From the NCBI GenBank assembly GCA_946557105.1, contig CAMNSZ010000020.1, positions 1-52,293 on the forward strand: a stretch of DNA of 52,293 nucleotides, given 5' to 3'. The notes beneath the pieces are model-generated. The model made no database searches, was not told the origin of the DNA, and saw only the letters and a list, made by a program, of their open reading frames with translations. This DNA is from an uncultured Lachnospiraceae bacterium (GTDB lineage: Bacteria > Bacillota > Clostridia > Lachnospirales > Lachnospiraceae). Positions 42,534 through 51,019 of this stretch are shown one piece after another (position 1 is the stretch's first letter; every line of letters starts with the position of its first letter). The position numbers and the translations under genes are program-made.

Positions 42534-44030
42534 ATGAGAGGAGGTGAGGAATCGAAAAAATATCGTTATATAAAGGTATCGGCATATTTAACTGTATATT
42601 TGGCGTTATCCATGACCGTAATGATTTCTCTGTGTCTTGCATTAATAGAAGGCGTTCGCAGTAACGCCATTCGGTTAGAGGCTGAATGTATTATGGATAT
42701 TGGTTTACATAGTATTTTTGCGGAATATCACCAAGAACTTTTTAAGCAATTTAATTTGTTGGCGATAGACTCCTCCTATGGTACTACGGTGTCCGGCAGG
42801 ACAAATACGGAAAAGCACTTAGAACACTATATTAAGCGAAATATGTCCATGGAGGATGTTTTGTTGGAAAAATTTCTATATAAAGATTTTTTTGCCATGG
42901 AACCGGAGGATATAAAATTGACAAAAGTGTCAATTATGTCGGACCACAAGGGAGCAGTATTCAGAAGACAGGCGGCGGAAGCCATAAAATCCGATATTGG
43001 AATGAGCGCTCTTCAAGAATTAATGGATTGGATGCAGACAGTAGAGATAAATAGGCTTGCAAAAACAGACATAGCCGCCCAAAAGCGAGAAGCGGACGAC
43101 AGGCTTCAGGCATACAATGGCGAAGAGGTTCAAATATCAGAGGAGGTTTGGGAGACAATACAGATTGAGAATCCTACTAAAGAACTGGAAAAAAGTCGGA
43201 ATAAGGGAACGCTTGCGTTGGTAATGGAAGATACGGAAAAACTATCTACCCGCTGCATTGCACAGGACGGTTTAATAGGTAACCGAATAAAAAGGGGAAC
43301 GTCAAGCAAGGGCAATATGATGCAAGCTGATATGCCAGAGCTTGACAGGCTGATGGAAAGATTCCTTTTTCAGGAATATTTGTTGGACTATATGGGACAT
43401 TATTGCAACGAGAATGAAAAAAATGTGTTGTTATATCAAACGGAGTATATTATTGCAGGTAAAGAATGTGATTTGGATAATTTGAAAAGCGTTATTAATA
43501 CATTGACTGCGATTCGAGAGGCTGCCAATGCGCTTTATATTTTTTCGGATAGTGAAAAATGTACGGAGGCAGAGTTAACGGCACTTCTTATCTGTGGGCT
43601 GCTTCAGGTACCTGAGCTTGCCGATCTGCTAAAAGCAGTATTGCTTTTGGGATGGGCATATGCGGAAAGTCTTTATGATATAGAGATTCTTTTGAAAGGA
43701 GGAAAGGTGCCTTTACTAAAGAGCCGGGAGACTTGGCACTATGATTTGGCAGGTGCACTATCGGGTTATGAAAGGACGCAGGAGACGGGATGGGAATCAG
43801 GGCTTACCTATGAGGATTATCTAAGAGTTATGTTGATGCTTACGGATATCGATACTATAACCGAGAGAGCCATGAATCTCGTGGAAGCAAACATACGAAT
43901 GACACCCGGCAATCGGGCATTTCGGTTAGACGGCTGTTATGTTTGTGTGGAAGCTTTTGTGACTGTAAAAAGTGCATATGGTTATACTTATGAGCTGACA
44001 AGGCAAAAAAGCTATTTAGAAGGAAGGTGA
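42534..44030 (+). CDS. DUF5702 protein of the Tad locus
   Basis: The 498-residue protein has one N-terminal membrane segment (AYLTVYLALSMTVMISLCLALIEG) followed by a large external helical region. Size, position and the N-terminus match the DUF5702 family found in Firmicutes Tad loci. ATG 42534 has no ribosome site before it; a perfect AGGAGGTGA lies inside the first codons with no ATG, GTG or TTG at the right distance in frame. The true start is therefore uncertain. Confidence 0.72.
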   Translation: MRGGEESKKYRYIKVSAYLTVYLALSMTVMISLCLALIEGVRSNAIRLEAECIMDIGLHSIFAEYHQELFKQFNLLAIDSSYGTTVSGRTNTEKHLEHYIKRNMSMEDVLLEKFLYKDFFAMEPEDIKLTKVSIMSDHKGAVFRRQAAEAIKSDIGMSALQELMDWMQTVEINRLAKTDIAAQKREADDRLQAYNGEEVQISEEVWETIQIENPTKELEKSRNKGTLALVMEDTEKLSTRCIAQDGLIGNRIKRGTSSKGNMMQADMPELDRLMERFLFQEYLLDYMGHYCNENEKNVLLYQTEYIIAGKECDLDNLKSVINTLTAIREAANALYIFSDSEKCTEAELTALLICGLLQVPELADLLKAVLLLGWAYAESLYDIEILLKGGKVPLLKSRETWHYDLAGALSGYERTQETGWESGLTYEDYLRVMLMLTDIDTITERAMNLVEANIRMTPGNRAFRLDGCYVCVEAFVTVKSAYGYTYELTRQKSYLEGR

Positions 44031-44036
44031 ACAGCG

Positions 44037-45047
44037 ATGTCCCCTTTATGGCGGAGCAAAAAAATTATGAAACTGTTAACAATCCATATGAGACCTTCTC
44101 CGAAGCACATAAATATCAATTTAAGCCTTGCCCGAGGCTGTCAAAATATAAAATTTCCATGTAAAGTAACAAATTGCAATGCCATAGAGGGGATATCGCT
44201 GTTTACCTTCCTGCGTAAAAAATTTTGTGCCGGCATGACGGTTGAGGCTGCCATACTATTGCCCTTATTCTTATTTTTCTTTATAAACTTAAGCAGCGCA
44301 ATAGAGATGATACGTTTGCACGGAAATTTGCAGCTTGCATTATGGAATGTGGGAAGGAAGCTTGCAATTTACGGTTATGCGTTGGAAAGCATAGAGGATA
44401 TGAAGGAAGGTTATGAAGAAATAGAGCGGGGACCTGAGAATGAGTCTTGGTGGGAAGAACTGATTGATATAGCGTTGTCTTATACCTACGTAAAGGGTGA
44501 AGTGATAAGCTATGTCGGGGAGGAGTATTTGGAAGAGTCTCCCTTGACTTATGGTGCTGACGGGTTGCAATTTTGGGAAAGCGATATTGTTTCCCATGAT
44601 TGTGTGGAATTGATAGTGACATATAGTGTCTCACCCTTGAGTAAATTAATCGGTTTTAGACCCTTCCGTATGGTAAACAGATATTATAGTCATGTTTGGA
44701 GCGGCTATCACATACCGGGAACTGCAGATGAGGAGGGGGATAAAATTGTTTATGTGGCAGAACAAGGTATGGTATACCATCAAAATAGAAATTGTACTCA
44801 TTTGATGCTTTCCGTACAGCAAGTTACTCTGGAAGAAGCATTTTTGCGTAGAAATTTTCAGGGAGGAAAATATAGTGAATGTGAAAAATGTGGTCAAAAT
44901 AATTTTCCAAGCCGGGTATATATAACAAATGAAGGAAATCGTTATCATTATGACAGAGGCTGTCCGGGTCTAAAAAGAACGATATTTACAATATTGAAAA
45001 AGGAGGCAGAAAAATACAAACCGTGCAAAAGGTGTTTTGGAGGTTGA
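44037..45047 (+). CDS. TadE-like pseudopilin with two Cys/His metal-binding repeats
   Basis: The 336-residue protein has a long positive N-terminus and then CAGMTVEAAILLPLFLFFFINLSS, a TadE-type class III signal and helix. The external C-terminus has two repeats, about 238-290 and 293-335: VYVAEQGMVYHQNRNC with later CEKC, and VYITNEGNRYHYDRGC with later CKRC. Each supplies His and Cys in the pattern of Ada-like metal-binding domains seen in other surface proteins. AAGGTGA precedes the ATG. Confidence 0.76.
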   Translation: MSPLWRSKKIMKLLTIHMRPSPKHININLSLARGCQNIKFPCKVTNCNAIEGISLFTFLRKKFCAGMTVEAAILLPLFLFFFINLSSAIEMIRLHGNLQLALWNVGRKLAIYGYALESIEDMKEGYEEIERGPENESWWEELIDIALSYTYVKGEVISYVGEEYLEESPLTYGADGLQFWESDIVSHDCVELIVTYSVSPLSKLIGFRPFRMVNRYYSHVWSGYHIPGTADEEGDKIVYVAEQGMVYHQNRNCTHLMLSVQQVTLEEAFLRRNFQGGKYSECEKCGQNNFPSRVYITNEGNRYHYDRGCPGLKRTIFTILKKEAEKYKPCKRCFGG

Positions 45048-45063
45048 CGAGAGGAAAATTATA

Positions 45064-45495
45064 ATGTGGAAATCCGTATTTTTAATTTTTTATTTATTAA
45101 TATTAAGTATTTTTGACGGAAAGGAGAAAAAGATTCCCGTGATTGGGCTGACGGTAGGTATAGCAGTGGTTTTCGCCGCAGGAATATATGGAATAGTAAA
45201 GGAACAATTATGGATGCAATATATAATGGGATTAATACCGGGGCTGGGGTTGGTTTTTGTGGCTTTAGCTACCAAAAAGATAGGATATGCCGACGGAATG
45301 GTTTTGGCTGTGGTAGGAGGCTGTGAAGGCTTTAAAAACTGTATTTTGATATTATGTGTCAGTTTATTTGCAATCTCCATATGTTCTTTGCTCCTCTTAT
45401 TTCTAAAAAAGGTTCAAAAAAATTCAATGATTCCTTTTATACCTTTTTTGTGTGCGGGCTATATGTTTTGGAAAGTAGTAGAAGGTATAAATTGA
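45064..45495 (+). CDS. Second A24-type prepilin peptidase-like protein
   Basis: The 143-residue protein has about six hydrophobic segments. LSIFDGKEKKIP and KKIGYADGMVL hold two Asp residues in the positions of the A24 catalytic pair; the second motif is GYAD instead of GxGD. ATG 45064 follows GAGAGG; a TTG at 45037 overlaps the previous gene. It may be a second peptidase specialised for the TadE-like proteins on either side. Confidence 0.68.
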   Translation: MWKSVFLIFYLLILSIFDGKEKKIPVIGLTVGIAVVFAAGIYGIVKEQLWMQYIMGLIPGLGLVFVALATKKIGYADGMVLAVVGGCEGFKNCILILCVSLFAISICSLLLLFLKKVQKNSMIPFIPFLCAGYMFWKVVEGIN

Positions 45496-45588
45496 AAAAA
45501 GCAATAGAGTTTGCTTTTAATCGTATGACAAACGTAGCTTGTAGCTTCGTTTTGTAAGACATATAAATGTTAAGAAATGGAGGTTGTA

Positions 45589-46038
45589 ATGATAAGTCGG
45601 TTTGATTATGAGCCAACCGCTTATTTTACGGTAGAGGCGGCAATGGTATTTCCTATTGTCCTAAGTACCGTGCTATTTATAATCTATACAATGTTTTTTC
45701 AATATGACAGGTGTTTATTAGAACAGGATATAGGCGTTATTGCACTAAGAGGAGCTGCCATGCAAATAAATGATAAAGAGATTTTAGCAGACGAAATTGA
45801 GGAACAGGCAGTACAAATAAATTATAATAAATATCTTATATGGGAAAACGGAGAAATGAGTTTAAGGCTGGAGGGATACAAACTGTGCGTTATGGGAAAC
45901 GGACAGATAAGCCATCCCTTTAACGGCTTTGAAATGGGCGGATATAAGCTCTGGAGGGCGGAAACAAGCTTCAAAAATGACAGAGTAAATCCGATTTCCT
46001 TTATTCGGATTTGCAGGAAGCTTACAGGAGGAGATTAA
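45589..46038 (+). CDS. TadE-like pseudopilin
   Basis: The 149-residue protein starts with a short leader, then AYFTVEAAMVFPIVLSTVLFIIYTMFFQY, a TadE-type class III signal with Glu followed by a hydrophobic helix; the rest is external. ATG 45589 is preferred because GGAGG lies between it and the in-frame ATG 45577. It directly precedes the FHA gene. TadE-like minor pilins act in assembly of the Flp fibre. Confidence 0.78.
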   Translation: MISRFDYEPTAYFTVEAAMVFPIVLSTVLFIIYTMFFQYDRCLLEQDIGVIALRGAAMQINDKEILADEIEEQAVQINYNKYLIWENGEMSLRLEGYKLCVMGNGQISHPFNGFEMGGYKLWRAETSFKNDRVNPISFIRICRKLTGGD

Positions 46039-47139
46039 ATGCTACAGACAGAATTTATAAGGAGTCTGAACAGTAATTATGAGAGGGTGCTTTTAGATGA
46101 GATGCCGGAGGAAAAGAAGTACCAATATTGTATTTTAAGCAGAGGGGGTATAAAGGGGTTGCTGCCCTGCAGCTTGCGTTACATAAATGGCTTGGCATAT
46201 CTGTATTATGATATTACTTCTAAGCAAAATATTATACAACTTTATGAAAAGAAATATGTTAACAGACAGTGGCTGAAGGATTTTGTTTGGAGTATAAAAC
46301 AGATACAGACAGAACTGGGCAGATTTTTATTGAATGAGAGGAATATAGTATGGTATCCGGAGCATGTTTTTCAGGATTTGGAGGGAAATTTTTTTTCTTT
46401 TTTATATCTTCCTTATTATGAAGGCGAAAAGGGATTTTTAAAGCTCTTAAGCTTTTTGGTGGAGCATATTGATTATGAAGATGAACAGCTTGTGGAATGT
46501 GTTTATAAAATGTATGAACAGTATGAGAGCAATGGGGAAGTTTATTTACAGGGTCAAGTTTTTGAGGATGCTAAGCTGCTGGAATATGAAAAAGAGGAAA
46601 AAGTAAAAATGCAGGAGCCGGAGGAGACGCCGCCGGAGGTTTATCCTAAGGAGGAGGTGCAAAGGGAAGAAAAAAAGGGGTTTTGGAATTTTTGGGGTGA
46701 TAAGAGACGACAGTCAAAGGAGACGCGTGCTAATTACAGGCAAAATATCCAGAGGGCTATGTCAGGCTATGCAGTGGCAGAGGATGAAGCATTTGAGGAA
46801 GAAGCGTATGGGAGGACCGTATACATAGAAGAAAAAAGCGAGAAGGAAAAAATTATACGCAGGCTATATACTTTGGAGGGAAGGCTGTTGGTGCAATTAA
46901 ATACAATAACATTAACTATCGGTAAAAAGCGAGGGGAGGTGGATGTTTGTCTGGAGGATATGTCGGTTAGCAGAATTCATGCCAAAATTATTAAGGAGGA
47001 GGAAAACTTCTATTTAGAGGATTTGAATTCTACGAATGGAACCTATAAAAACGGTTTGCGATTACAACCTTATGAAAAAAGAATGCTAGAGGAGGATGAT
47101 GAGATTAAGTGTGGTAAGGTAGTATTGGTTTTTCGATAA
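46039..47139 (+). CDS. DUF6382 and FHA domain protein of the Tad locus
   Basis: The 366-residue cytosolic protein has a DUF6382-like N-terminal domain (about 1-180), a charged linker, and a C-terminal FHA domain (about 282-366) with TLTIGKKRGEVDVCLEDMSVSRIHAKI and LEDLNSTNGTYKNGLRL. FHA domains bind phosphothreonine peptides. It closes the Tad operon, starting directly after the TadE-like stop behind GGAGGAG. It could link pilus assembly to a Ser/Thr kinase, none of which is in the window. Confidence 0.85.
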   Translation: MLQTEFIRSLNSNYERVLLDEMPEEKKYQYCILSRGGIKGLLPCSLRYINGLAYLYYDITSKQNIIQLYEKKYVNRQWLKDFVWSIKQIQTELGRFLLNERNIVWYPEHVFQDLEGNFFSFLYLPYYEGEKGFLKLLSFLVEHIDYEDEQLVECVYKMYEQYESNGEVYLQGQVFEDAKLLEYEKEEKVKMQEPEETPPEVYPKEEVQREEKKGFWNFWGDKRRQSKETRANYRQNIQRAMSGYAVAEDEAFEEEAYGRTVYIEEKSEKEKIIRRLYTLEGRLLVQLNTITLTIGKKRGEVDVCLEDMSVSRIHAKIIKEEENFYLEDLNSTNGTYKNGLRLQPYEKRMLEEDDEIKCGKVVLVFR

Positions 47140-47299
47140 ATTAGGGAGAGTTGTGTTGTTTTTGATAAATGAGGCTGATCTATGATGTAAATAATGCTTG
47201 CAGGTTGACGCGATACAAGAAAGAGTGGTACATTTGATGTAGAATATAGGTGCGCTTAGGGTGAATAATAAGTTTTATAGCATACTTTCTGACCCCAAA

Positions 47300-47361
47300 T
47301 TTGTGCCGGAGTGCCACGAATGAATAGTATTGTGAAATGAAATATCGTGAGTAGCGCTCTG
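47300..47361 (+). repeat. Structured repeat related to the 21.6-kb leader
   Basis: TTTGTG (47300-47305) pairs with CACGAA (47315-47320) around loop CCGGAGTGC, and that loop pairs with GCGCTCTG (47354-47361) allowing two G-T pairs. The 21-base hairpin differs from the one at 21589 by five transitions, one pair of which is compensatory (C-G to T-A). The spacing between loop and partner is 39 here and 35 there. It lies in the 330-base gene-free interval 47140-47469. Confidence 0.5.
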
Positions 47362-47402
47362 ATGCGGATGATTAGTTTGAGAGAATGGATTGAGGGAGCA
47401 GA

Positions 47403-47440
47403 GATTTTTTACACGGCAAATTTGCGCTGACGCTCAAATT
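47403..47440 (+). repeat. Third related repeat, upstream of the rhomboid gene
   Basis: GATTTTTTACA (47403-47413) followed by AAATTTGCGC matches the order found at 21572-21595. The hairpin AATTTG-GC/GC-CAAATT can form around TGAC (47419-47440). An ATGGAG..TATTATG start context follows 18 bases later, as it does at 21649. Confidence 0.4.
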
Positions 47441-47469
47441 CGCGGGTTGTTGGCAGAATGGAGATTATT

Positions 47470-48078
47470 ATGCAAGCTGTCAGATGGAAGGAAAAGCCTA
47501 TAATCAGCGCTGCGCTGGTAATTATAAATGTTATTGTATATATAATCTGTACTTTTACGGGTAATCTGTTATATAATATGGGAAGATCCGATGTAACGGA
47601 TATACTTGTGTATAAGGAATATGGCAGACTTGTCTATTCTTTGTTTTTACACGGAAGTTTTGGACATCTTTTTAATAATATGTTTATACTGTTTTTTCTG
47701 GGAACTATGATTGAGAAGGAGGTAGGACATATTCGTTACATGGTCATTTACTTCCTTTCGGGAGTTGGTGGAAACGGGATTTCACTGCTTGCAAAATTGT
47801 TCAACGGGGATTTGTCGGGCTCTATAGGGGCGAGCGGCGCTATTTTTGGTTTGGATGGAGTTTTGCTTGCCATGGTTCTGTTTTTTAACGGACGCATGGA
47901 AAATGTAACACCTATCAGAGTAGTGTTAATGATTGCTTATTCATTATATAGTGGTTTCACGGGAATGAATGTGGATAATGCGGCACATGTGGGAGGGTTG
48001 TTAACAGGTTTTGCAGCGGGAGTTATTATGTGTATTGTAGAGAGAGGAAGGACTGGAGGTACGGCATTTGAACATTAA
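47470..48078 (+). CDS. Rhomboid family intramembrane serine protease
   Basis: The 202-residue protein has six hydrophobic segments. HGSFGHLFNNMFILFFLG, GSIGASGAIFGLDGVLLA (catalytic Ser, about 122) and NAAHVGGLLTGFAAG (catalytic His, about 172) are the rhomboid motifs. It cleaves membrane segments of other proteins. ATG 47470 has GGAG upstream; an in-frame ATG at 47458 overlaps that site. The 3' end overlaps the next gene by 11 bases. Confidence 0.9.
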   Translation: MQAVRWKEKPIISAALVIINVIVYIICTFTGNLLYNMGRSDVTDILVYKEYGRLVYSLFLHGSFGHLFNNMFILFFLGTMIEKEVGHIRYMVIYFLSGVGGNGISLLAKLFNGDLSGSIGASGAIFGLDGVLLAMVLFFNGRMENVTPIRVVLMIAYSLYSGFTGMNVDNAAHVGGLLTGFAAGVIMCIVERGRTGGTAFEH

Positions 48079-49078
48079 TATTTATTATGGCGGAAGAGGC
48101 ATTATTGATGATCCAACAATTTATGTCATCAATAAGATACAAGAGGTTTTGGAAGAATTGAGGGTGAAGGTAAACCGTTATAATCTTTTTGAGTGTAAAA
48201 ATACTATTACCACATTACCTCAGACGTTAAAGGAAGCAGATGGTATTATTCTTGCAACAACTGTGGAATGGTATGGAATTGGCGGTTATATGCAGCAATT
48301 TTTGGATGCTTGCTGGCTTTTTGGGGATAAGGAGAAAATTTCCCGCATTTATATGTGCCCGATAGTTATGTCAACCACATACGGAGAGCGGGAGGCAAAG
48401 CTTAATCTGTCAACCGCGTGGGAGATATTGGGGGGACTGCCTTGCAGCGGGATGTGTGGATATATTGAAAATACAGTGACTCTGGAAATGAATGAACAGT
48501 ATACTAACATTATCGAGAAAAAGGCTGAAAATTTGTACAGGACTATTAACCAACATATGTCCAGCTTTCCGGCGAGCAATCAGGCGGTAAGGCAAAAGGT
48601 AGGGATTCCGCAGACGATAGATTTGACCCCTCAGGAAACGGAACAACTATCGCAATATGTATCGGATGATAATTATGTACAGCGTCAGAAGGAAGATATT
48701 CAGGAGCTTACCAGCTTTTTCAGGGATATGCTCACCAATGAAGGGGCGGATAATTTGGAGGAATATCTTGCTGCGTTTAAAAATGGCTTTAAACCGCAAG
48801 CAGGCTTTGAGGCAGATTATTCTATAAATATAGAAGAGAAGCCTCAGAATTTCATTATTATTGTCAAAGGCAATAAGCTGGAAGTAAAATATGGCAGTGT
48901 GGATAATCCGGATGTTGAAATGCAGATAAAGAGAGCTACAATGGAGGATATTGTCAATGGTAGAATGACTTTTCAAAGAGCATTTATGTCGGGAGCCATG
49001 AAGATGAAGGGCGATTTTAAAATACTTAGGACTTTAGATCAAATTTTTATTTTTATGCCGGAAGAGACGGGCAGATAG
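48068..49078 (+). CDS. Flavodoxin-like reductase fused to an SCP2 lipid-binding domain
   Basis: The 336-residue protein has an N-terminal flavodoxin/NADPH-dependent FMN reductase-like domain (about 1-160: MNINIYYGGRG, ADGIILATTVEWYGIGGYMQQFLD, PIVMSTTYGE). A linker leads to a C-terminal SCP2 sterol-carrier-like domain (about 235-330: FIIIVKGNKLEVKYGSVDNPDVEMQIKRATMEDIVNGRMTFQRAFMSGAMKMKGD). The start is TTG behind GGAGGT. It is probably a cytosolic flavoprotein acting on a lipid-like substrate, an inference from the fusion. Confidence 0.8.
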   Translation: MNINIYYGGRGIIDDPTIYVINKIQEVLEELRVKVNRYNLFECKNTITTLPQTLKEADGIILATTVEWYGIGGYMQQFLDACWLFGDKEKISRIYMCPIVMSTTYGEREAKLNLSTAWEILGGLPCSGMCGYIENTVTLEMNEQYTNIIEKKAENLYRTINQHMSSFPASNQAVRQKVGIPQTIDLTPQETEQLSQYVSDDNYVQRQKEDIQELTSFFRDMLTNEGADNLEEYLAAFKNGFKPQAGFEADYSINIEEKPQNFIIIVKGNKLEVKYGSVDNPDVEMQIKRATMEDIVNGRMTFQRAFMSGAMKMKGDFKILRTLDQIFIFMPEETGR

Positions 49079-49087
49079 GAGAAGACA

Positions 49088-49498
49088 ATGAAAAAGGATG
49101 ACTGCATTTTTTGTAAAATAGCAAATGGAGAAATTTCTTCCAAAACATTGTACGAGGATGAAGAGTTCCGCGTGATTTTGGACTTAAAACCAGCGGCAAA
49201 GGGTCATGCATTAATTTTGCCGAAAGAGCATGCGTCTAGTCTTTATGAGCTTTCAGACGAAGCTGCATCTAAGGCGCTGGTGCTGGCAAAAAAAATGGCG
49301 GCTAGAATGACCGATAGGCTTGAGTGTGACGGATTGAATTTGGTACAAAATAACGGGGAGACTGCCGGACAGACAGTAATGCATTTTCACATGCATATTA
49401 TTCCCAGATATAAAAATGACGGACAGGCAATAGATTGGGAACCTAAAGATGTGAGTCAGGAAGAACTAGAAGAGGTTAAAAAACAGATTACTGAGTAG
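49088..49498 (+). CDS. HIT family nucleotide hydrolase (HinT-like)
   Basis: The 136-residue protein has DCIFCKIANGEI at the N-terminus and the histidine triad HFHMHIIPRY near 104-113. It is of normal HinT length and probably hydrolyses aminoacyl- or lipidated adenylates. It begins nine bases after the flavodoxin-SCP2 stop with AGGAG before the ATG. Confidence 0.93.
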   Translation: MKKDDCIFCKIANGEISSKTLYEDEEFRVILDLKPAAKGHALILPKEHASSLYELSDEAASKALVLAKKMAARMTDRLECDGLNLVQNNGETAGQTVMHFHMHIIPRYKNDGQAIDWEPKDVSQEELEEVKKQITE

Positions 49499-49512
49499 AG
49501 GATGAGTGAGAC

Positions 49513-50355
49513 GTGAGAACGATAGATGTGAGTGTAATAACACAGAACATTAAGGAAATGTGTATTGAAGCAAATCATTTCTTGTCTGAGGACATGGAAA
49601 AGGCATTGAAGCTGGCGACAAAAGAAGAAAATGCACCCTTAGGTCGTCAGATTTTAGAGCAGCTTCAGAAGAATATGAAGATTGCGGGAGAAGACATGAT
49701 ACCCATATGTCAGGATACGGGCATGGCTGTTATTTTTATGGAAATTGGGCAGGAAGTTCATTTTGAAGGCGGGGCGCTGGCGGATGCAATTAATGAAGGC
49801 GTGCGTCAGGGGTATATAGAAGGCTATCTGAGGAAGTCCGTGGTTAAGGATCCAATTTACAGAGAAAATACTAAGGACAATACACCGGCGGTTATTTATT
49901 ATGAAATGACTTTGGGGGATAAGGTAAAAATTACTGTAGCACCTAAAGGATTTGGAAGTGAGAATATGAGCAGAGTGTTTATGCTGAAGCCTTCAGACGG
50001 TATTGAGGGGGTAAAAAATGCCATTTTAACTGCGGTAAAGGAAGCGGGGCCTAATGCCTGCCCGCCTATGGTGGTGGGGGTTGGCATCGGAGGAACATTC
50101 GAGAAATGCGCGTTGTTGGCAAAAAAGGCACTTACACGTTCTGTAAACGAACGCTCAGAGATTCCATATGTCAGAGAATTAGAGGAGGAAATGCTTCTAA
50201 AGATTAATGAATCAGGTATTGGCCCCGGCGGATTGGGAGGAAGTACAACTGCGCTTGCGGTCAATGTGAATACTTATCCTACCCATATTGCCGGTTTGCC
50301 CGTGGCAATTAATATATGTTGTCATGTAAATCGTCATGCAATAAGAGTGGTATAG
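49513..50355 (+). CDS. Fumarate hydratase class I, alpha subunit
   Basis: The 280-residue protein has PICQDTGMAVIFMEIGQ, ACPPMVVGVGIGGTFEKCALLAKKAL and GPGGLGGSTTALAVNV, the conserved segments of the alpha (N-terminal) part of Fe-S fumarases and related tartrate dehydratases; the Cys residues bind a 4Fe-4S cluster. The start is GTG 49513. The beta subunit gene follows, as usual in clostridia. Fumarase interconverts malate and fumarate; L-tartrate dehydratase is the alternative. Confidence 0.9.
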   Translation: MRTIDVSVITQNIKEMCIEANHFLSEDMEKALKLATKEENAPLGRQILEQLQKNMKIAGEDMIPICQDTGMAVIFMEIGQEVHFEGGALADAINEGVRQGYIEGYLRKSVVKDPIYRENTKDNTPAVIYYEMTLGDKVKITVAPKGFGSENMSRVFMLKPSDGIEGVKNAILTAVKEAGPNACPPMVVGVGIGGTFEKCALLAKKALTRSVNERSEIPYVRELEEEMLLKINESGIGPGGLGGSTTALAVNVNTYPTHIAGLPVAINICCHVNRHAIRVV

Positions 50356-50422
50356 ATTAATCAGCAGTTTGTGACACAATAATTTTAGGCAGGAATCCGG
50401 AATAAAGGATTAACTATTTCAT

Positions 50423-50992
50423 ATGGAGATGAGTACGATTATGGAGAGACATATTAAGGTACCGTTAAGTAATGAGGAAGCACTTACTTTACAATCAGGG
50501 GATTATGTATATTTAACGGGTACAATTTATACGGCAAGAGATGCGGCGCACAAAAGAATGTATGAAGCGTTATCAAATGGGGAGGCGCTGCCTATAGATA
50601 TGGGGAATAATGTGATATATTATATGGGTCCATCGCCGGCAAGAGAGGGAAGGCCTATTGGTTCGGCAGGACCTACTACGTCGAGCCGTATGGATAAATA
50701 CGCACCAGCATTATTGGATTTGGGCTTAAAGGGAATGATAGGAAAGGGAAAGCGTTCACAAGAGGTAAGGGATGCTATCATACGCAATGGCGCGGTATAT
50801 TTTGCGGCAGTGGGAGGAGCTGGCGCATTATTGTCTCGGTCTATTATTGCATCAGAGGTGATTGCTTATGACGATTTGGGAACGGAAGCCATCCGAAGGC
50901 TGGAGATAAAGGAATTCCCTGTTATCGTGGTAATTGATGCACAGGGTAATAATTTGTATGAAACTGCTATAGAAGAATATAAAAAGGATTGA
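50423..50992 (+). CDS. Fumarate hydratase class I, beta subunit
   Basis: The 189-residue protein has VPLSNEEALTLQSGDYVYLTGTIYTARDAAHKRM, YMGPSPAREGRPIGSAGPTTSSRMDKY, MIGKGKRS and VYFAAVGGAGALLSRSI, the beta-subunit signature. Length is normal. Three in-frame ATGs (50423, 50429, 50441) compete and none has an ideal ribosome site. It works with the alpha subunit just upstream. Confidence 0.9.
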   Translation: MEMSTIMERHIKVPLSNEEALTLQSGDYVYLTGTIYTARDAAHKRMYEALSNGEALPIDMGNNVIYYMGPSPAREGRPIGSAGPTTSSRMDKYAPALLDLGLKGMIGKGKRSQEVRDAIIRNGAVYFAAVGGAGALLSRSIIASEVIAYDDLGTEAIRRLEIKEFPVIVVIDAQGNNLYETAIEEYKKD

Positions 50993-51019
50993 GCTTAAGT
51001 TTGGTGGAGAGAGGTTCAT

